Position numbers and translations under genes: made by a program. Positions 59,599-64,000 of a stretch of 64,000 bases of DNA are shown in pieces. The notes beneath the pieces are model-generated. The model did no database searches. It was not told the DNA's origin and saw only the letters and a list, made by a program, of their open reading frames with translations. This DNA comes from Pyrus communis. Lineage: Eukaryota > Streptophyta > Magnoliopsida > Rosales > Rosaceae. Each line of letters starts with the position of its first letter. Position 1 is the first letter of the stretch. The DNA lies in NCBI RefSeq assembly GCF_963583255.1, contig NC_084811.1:16138088-16202087 (forward strand). The letters run 5' to 3'.

Positions 59599-61022
59599 TG
59601 ATAGGAGCATATTTAGGCGACTTACTTAGCTTGTTTTCGTGCATTTATATTGTTAATTCATAGTTGTTTTAGTGGTTTAAGCCATTTTCGTGTGTTTTTA
59701 GGTTCATATGGCTAAGGAAGCAAAAAGGTGCATTTTAGAGCATTTTGGAGCAAAATTGGACTTGGAATGGATAGCTTATGTTTGGAGCAAAAGGAATGAA
59801 CGAAATTGAAGACCTAATTGAGTTAGGATTCCTAATCACAATAAGATTCCTAATCACAAGAGGATTCCTAATCAAATGAGGAATCCTAGTTAAAGAAGGT
59901 TTCCTATTTGAAGTAGGAAAGTTAAGCCAAAGTTTCCTATTTTGGTTTAATCTTTCCTAATCCTTAAAGACTCCATATTTCAGCAATATCAAAGGCTCCT
60001 ACCTATTCTAGGTCAGAAAACAATATCCCTTGCAACCTTAAGTCATGCCGTGTGTCCCCTTTATGTTTCCCTTCCTTGCCGTGCAAGGAAGGGCCTTGTT
60101 CCCTATTCTAACTACTTAAACACCTTCCTTTTTCATACCAAACTCACCCATAACTCACATACCCTATTATATTCCTAAGTCCTTGCCTAATTTCAGAAAA
60201 TAAATGACATTCCCTTTCTTACAAACCTTTGCCGCAAGTCACCTTCCTATTCCCTTCAATTTCTGATTTTGTGTTTCTTATTCTTGAAAGATTTAGAGTT
60301 AATTCCTTTCCTAAACTAAGAAATAAAGCCTTAGGGTTCTTTCTCCCTTATATAAACCCCTATGCCGCACTTTTAGAAGGCTAATCTCCCTTCCACACAA
60401 CCTGCCTCCATTCACAGAAAATCCCATCCTTTGCCGCAGCATTCCATTCAACTTCCCACCATTCCTCTACTTCAAAACCTCCATCCAAACCTCCCTACAC
60501 CACCCACTAAGCCTTGCCGCACCACCATACCTCCATAAACCCATCTAAAACCCAGAAAATCATCCACAAAACCACCCTAGCAGTTTGTGCCGTGACTTAG
60601 CAAGGAGAAGGAGAAGGACGATGAAGCCTTGGACGTTTATGCATTCAAGTTGGAGTGTTGGAATGTTTTTAGGTGTAATCTATCTTTTATTTTCAATGTT
60701 TAATTCTCTTTTCCTTTGTTTTGTTATGAACATGAGAGGCTAAACTCGTTTTAGCCTAGGGATGCTTTGAAACCATGATTACGTTTATAATATGAGTTGA
60801 TAAATTCCAGTTGTGATTTCATAAATTGTGAATGCAATTTACTTAACCGTTTGATGAATAACTTATTCTTGTATGTTGATTAGGGAGGCCTACTTAATTT
60901 GCATGCTTGAATTTGGTGCTAGAATATAAGGGTGTTTCACATAATCGTTACAAACTTATATTCACAAGTAGTTACGGTTGTTTTCACAATCATGTTAAGT
61001 AAATTCCTAGCATGAGTATCAT
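59599..61022 (+). repeat. LTR E12, left part (near the E1 and E10 families)
   Basis: It starts TGATAGGAGCATATTTAGGC and is colinear with E1-type LTRs at first, then closer to E10. A TATATAAAC box lies near 60350. It is cut at 61022 by a CACTA transposon end. The right part is outside the window. Confidence 0.82.
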
Positions 61023-61256
61023 CACTACTACAAATTTTTACACACATGACGCAGTTTATGCGTCATGTTAAAGGTTTAATGACACAAGGGTTTAGCGTCA
61101 TCTTTGTGGGTGTCATTAAAGATATTTTTTATGACGTTGAAAGAGTGTCATGTATTACTTTTAAGGACACCTAAAAAGCGTCATTGAATTAAGAACTTGT
61201 GTCATATATTACAATTTAAGACACGGAATAAGTGTCATAAATAGATGAATGAGCGA
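61023..61256. mobile_element. End of a CACTA (CMC/EnSpm) DNA transposon
   Basis: It begins CACTACTACAAATTTTTAC, the canonical CACTA terminal repeat, after a probable three-base target duplication CAT. The next 230 bp hold many TGACGC, GCGTCAT and GTGTCAT words in both orientations, as expected for subterminal transposase-binding repeats, including a short hairpin ATGACGC...GCGTCAT at 61046-61066. It is cut at 61256 by E13. No transposase is visible. Confidence 0.82.
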
Positions 61257-63691
61257 TGATGCGAGATTTACTTGACACTCAAATTAAACCCTCGTTTGAC
61301 AATTGTAGTAGAATGGATAAGTGAGGGATCGTTCTAGACCGGGGATTAGGAGGGCTTGCTAAAACCTTCTAAATTGACTTAAAAACATAAAAACTAAATT
61401 AAAATACTCTTAACAAGACTACTATGACTCAAAAAGGCTTTGAAAAACTCAAATTATCTAAAACAATCAAATTGACTCAAATAGAAGCTAGAACTTGATT
61501 TAGACGAATTTGCAATTGTTTATGACTCCAAAAGCTTAAAGATACAAAAATAAAACAAATACGAATGATTAAGACTTAACAAAATAGGGGGGGGGAATTG
61601 TGGTTGGACGATATTAAATTAAAAAGACAGAATATAATTAAAGGCAAAATGTAAATATGAATGTGATAAAAATATGGATGATGGAATAGCCAAGGGGTTC
61701 TTCTCCACACATGTTACACTTGCAAAACAAAATTGATTCTCAGTTGGTCTTTCGATAAGTTGTGAAACTCAATGCTCCAAGTTAATTAGATCCGCTTAGA
61801 TTAACTTTCAGATTTCCCTAAATTCGTTGGATTGAATGGAATACGCATTACAACCAAATTATTCTTAATCAAAGTCCCTAACTATGGAATACGCATGATA
61901 GAGACATTCAACAAAGATCATTAAGTTCAACGGAAATCATAAACATCGACGAGGCATTCGTTACTATGGAATACGCATGAAACTTATGCCAAGAATTCGT
62001 TTAACGCGATTGTTTATAAGCAACCTCCACTACTTGTGAATATAAGTTCATAGCGATTAGGTGAAATTCACTTATATTCTAGCGTCATATTTATGCATGA
62101 AAATTAAGCTTGCAATCTCAATGAACATACATAAATAAGTTATCAATCTAACAGTTAAACGAATTGAATCCACAACTTATGAAATTCCAACCAAACGTAA
62201 TCAATTCAAATTGCAAATATAAACATAGTTTCGAATCACCCCCTAGCTAAAGGGGGTTTAGTTCCTCATAACTTTGAAATCAAAGAAACACCTAAACATT
62301 CCAACAACTCAAACGTGAATTGTATGAACGTTTAGGCACTCTTCTCTTCCCTTCTCATACGTACAAAACAAAGAGAATTAAATTTAAACTTTGAATTCAA
62401 AGAAACACCTAAACATTCCAACAACTCAAACTTGAATTGTATGAACGTTTAAGCACTCTTTTCTTCCTCATTGTTGTAGCACAAGGTCTAAGGTGAGCTT
62501 AAGGGCTTTAGGTGTATGTGGAATGGAGTAGGGAGTGGTTGGAGATGGAAGAATGAAGAGAAAATATGCAGAAAATGAAGAGACTCACGGCTAGGGAGAA
62601 GATGGAAGTGTTTGTAACTGAAAATGTGTATGGAAGAGTGAGTGAATTTTGAGGAGTGTTGGATGCTTATTTATAGGTGAAATGGGGGAACAAAAGAGGG
62701 AATATTGCAGCTAGGAGGGGATGAATGATTATGGGTGCATGTGTTTGGAATAATGAAGGGGGAATGTATGTAATAAAACAACTAGGAAAAGTTATGGAAA
62801 GCTGGAAATGGGAGTGGGAACTCACGGCAAAGTGTTTTGGGGATGGTTCTTTGTGGTTGTGATGCATGTGATTGCATGTGTTGATTGCTAAGGTGTGTGA
62901 TGATGAGTGTAAGTGGAATAAAGAATGAATGAAGGCATGTGAATTAGAGAATGAGTGGTGTGTAATGATGAAGTGAATGCATGTGGAAATGCAAGGTGGA
63001 AAGCTGGAAATGTGAGTGAAGGCCACGGCAAGGGGGGATGGTGAGAAATGATGGCATGAAAGTGAAGGGATTAGTGGTGCATGTGCATGTGTTTTAGGTT
63101 GTTGTTGTGATAAGTGATAAATGAATGATATGTGGTGAGTGATAAGTGAATGGTTTGATAATTGATAAATGAATGATATGCTAAGTGATAAATGAGTGAT
63201 ATGTTAAGTGATAAATGAATGATATGTGGTGAGTGATAAGTGAATGGAAGTGATAAGTGATTGGTTTGATAAGTGAATGATATGATAAGTGAATGCTTTA
63301 AATGTTTAAAATAGGGAACAAAGCCCTTCCTTGCATGGCAAGGAAGGGAGACACAAGGAAACACACGACAATGTCCTAAGGTTGCAAGGAATGTTGTTTT
63401 TGTGTTCTAAAATGCGTAGGAGTCTTCAATGATGCTTAAACATGAGGTCTTTTAGGATTTAACATTCCTACTTCAAGTCTTTAATTTCGTCCATCCTCTT
63501 GGCTCCAAGCATATGATATCCATTCCAATCTCTAATTTGCTTCAAGAGGCTCCAAAAGGCATCCTTTTGCATACCTTGCCCTTAGAACCTGAAAACACAC
63601 AAAAGAAGCATAAAGGACTAAAATAACTAGAGAAACATAACGTAAATGCACGAGAACAAGCCATTTAAGTCGCATGAATATGCTCCTATCA
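61257..63691 (-). repeat. 3' LTR of E13 (E2 LTR family)
   Basis: 2435 bp, from TGATGCGAGATTTACTTGAC to ATGCTCCTATCA. On its right is the minus-strand polypurine tract (AAGTGTGGGGGTATTT), showing that this is the 3' LTR of a minus-strand element continuing off-window. The five bases before it are AGCGA, its expected target duplication. A TATAAATA word lies on the minus strand near 62669. The stretch 62500-63500 differs from the E2 LTR. Confidence 0.9.
63105..63300 (-). repeat. Degenerate tandem repeat inside the E13 LTR
   Basis: About nine loosely repeated units of GATAAGTGATAAATGAATG and GATATG type. A shorter array of the same words lies at 1930-2000 in E3 and near 15890 in E2. Confidence 0.8.
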
Positions 63692-64000
63692 AATACCCCC
63701 ACACTTATCTTTTGCTAGTCCTCGAGCAAAACAGAAAGAAAAACAAAACAAAACAAAACGAAACAAAACAAGTAAAACACAACCTAAACCTTCCAACAAC
63801 CGTCTTAGGGATTTCCAATGCACATGACACGTTAAAAATCATCATTCCCACAGATTTTAGTCACCTTCACACTTAAGTACATTCTTAATCATAGTCACCA
63901 TATACTAGTTCACAATTAAGCATTTAAAACCATGTTTTGAATGTAGTAACACGCCATAGAGAATTTGCTCAAATCCTTACAAGATATGCACTCGGTTTTC
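63692..64000 (-). mobile_element. Internal 3' end of E13
   Basis: It starts with the polypurine tract (63692-63706) and then matches the post-pol region of E2 (compare 16270-16560). It is cut by the window end. Confidence 0.88.

Noticed and set aside
61023..61256. A MITE (short non-autonomous element) complete in itself
   Set aside because: Only one CACTA end is seen before E13 interrupts; completeness cannot be judged.
63105..63300. CRISPR-like array of regularly spaced repeats
   Set aside because: The units are degenerate, with no unique spacers and no cas genes, and they lie in a plant LTR.

Overview
The window looks like plant nuclear heterochromatin, and I find no ordinary host gene in it. 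It is a stack of Ty3/gypsy LTR retrotransposons of the Athila type. The evidence for this is (a) gag-pol reading frames with a CCHC zinc knuckle, a retropepsin DLGAS motif, an RT FMDD box, RNase H and a DDE integrase, (b) a primer-binding site complementary to the 3' end of plant tRNA-Asp, and (c) 2-2.4 kb LTRs that begin TGATAGGAGCATAT and end CATCA or TATCA. The gag and pol sequences resemble those I remember from Rosaceae (apple/pear type), and a Cassandra-type solo LTR carrying a 5S-rRNA-like core fits that. The organism assignment is inference from memory.

Element names used here: E0 (+), E1 (+), E2 (-), E3 (-), E5/E5b (+), E6 (-), E7 (+), E8 (+), E9 (+), E10 (-), E11 (+), E12 (+), E13 (-). 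Layout from the left: 1-2335 is an E3 LTR inserted in the gag of E0. E0 runs 2336-36719 and carries a decayed gag-pol. Its 3' LTR is split by E1 (9174-35316, target duplication CCCCC). The gag-pol of E1 is in turn split by E2 (13935-28563, target duplication TGTTT). E2 carries an extra block of about 2 kb with an antisense coiled-coil ORF (19377-20054). E0 sits in an E5 LTR (36720-37762), followed by a second truncated tail of the same LTR family (37771-38117). These lie in the gag of E6, whose 5' LTR is 44337-46485. The gag of E6 is interrupted again by solo LTR E7 (38730-43544, target duplication TGGAC), which itself contains LTR E8 (39257-41724).

To the right, E6 abuts a fragment of an older minus-strand LTR, E10 (46486-47091 and 58374-59598). 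E10 is interrupted by E9 (47092-58079), a copy that lacks most of RT, RNase H and integrase and holds solo LTR E11 (51076-53176, target duplication AGGAG). A Cassandra-like solo LTR (58084-58368, target duplication ATAAG) landed at the right edge of E9. E10 is broken once more by LTR E12 (59599-61022). E12 is cut by the end of a CACTA transposon (61023-61256), which is cut by the 3' LTR of E13 (61257-63691). The E13 interior runs off the window.

The deepest chain is E10 > E6 > E5b > E5 > E0 > E1 > E2 > captured block, about seven or eight levels. LTR pairs of E1 and E2 differ by only about four visible substitutions each, so they are recent. E9 is clearly older. Four elements share a post-pol region of about 1.9 kb with no env-like ORF but with conserved short motifs, including three AAGTGTGGGGG-like polypurine tracts.
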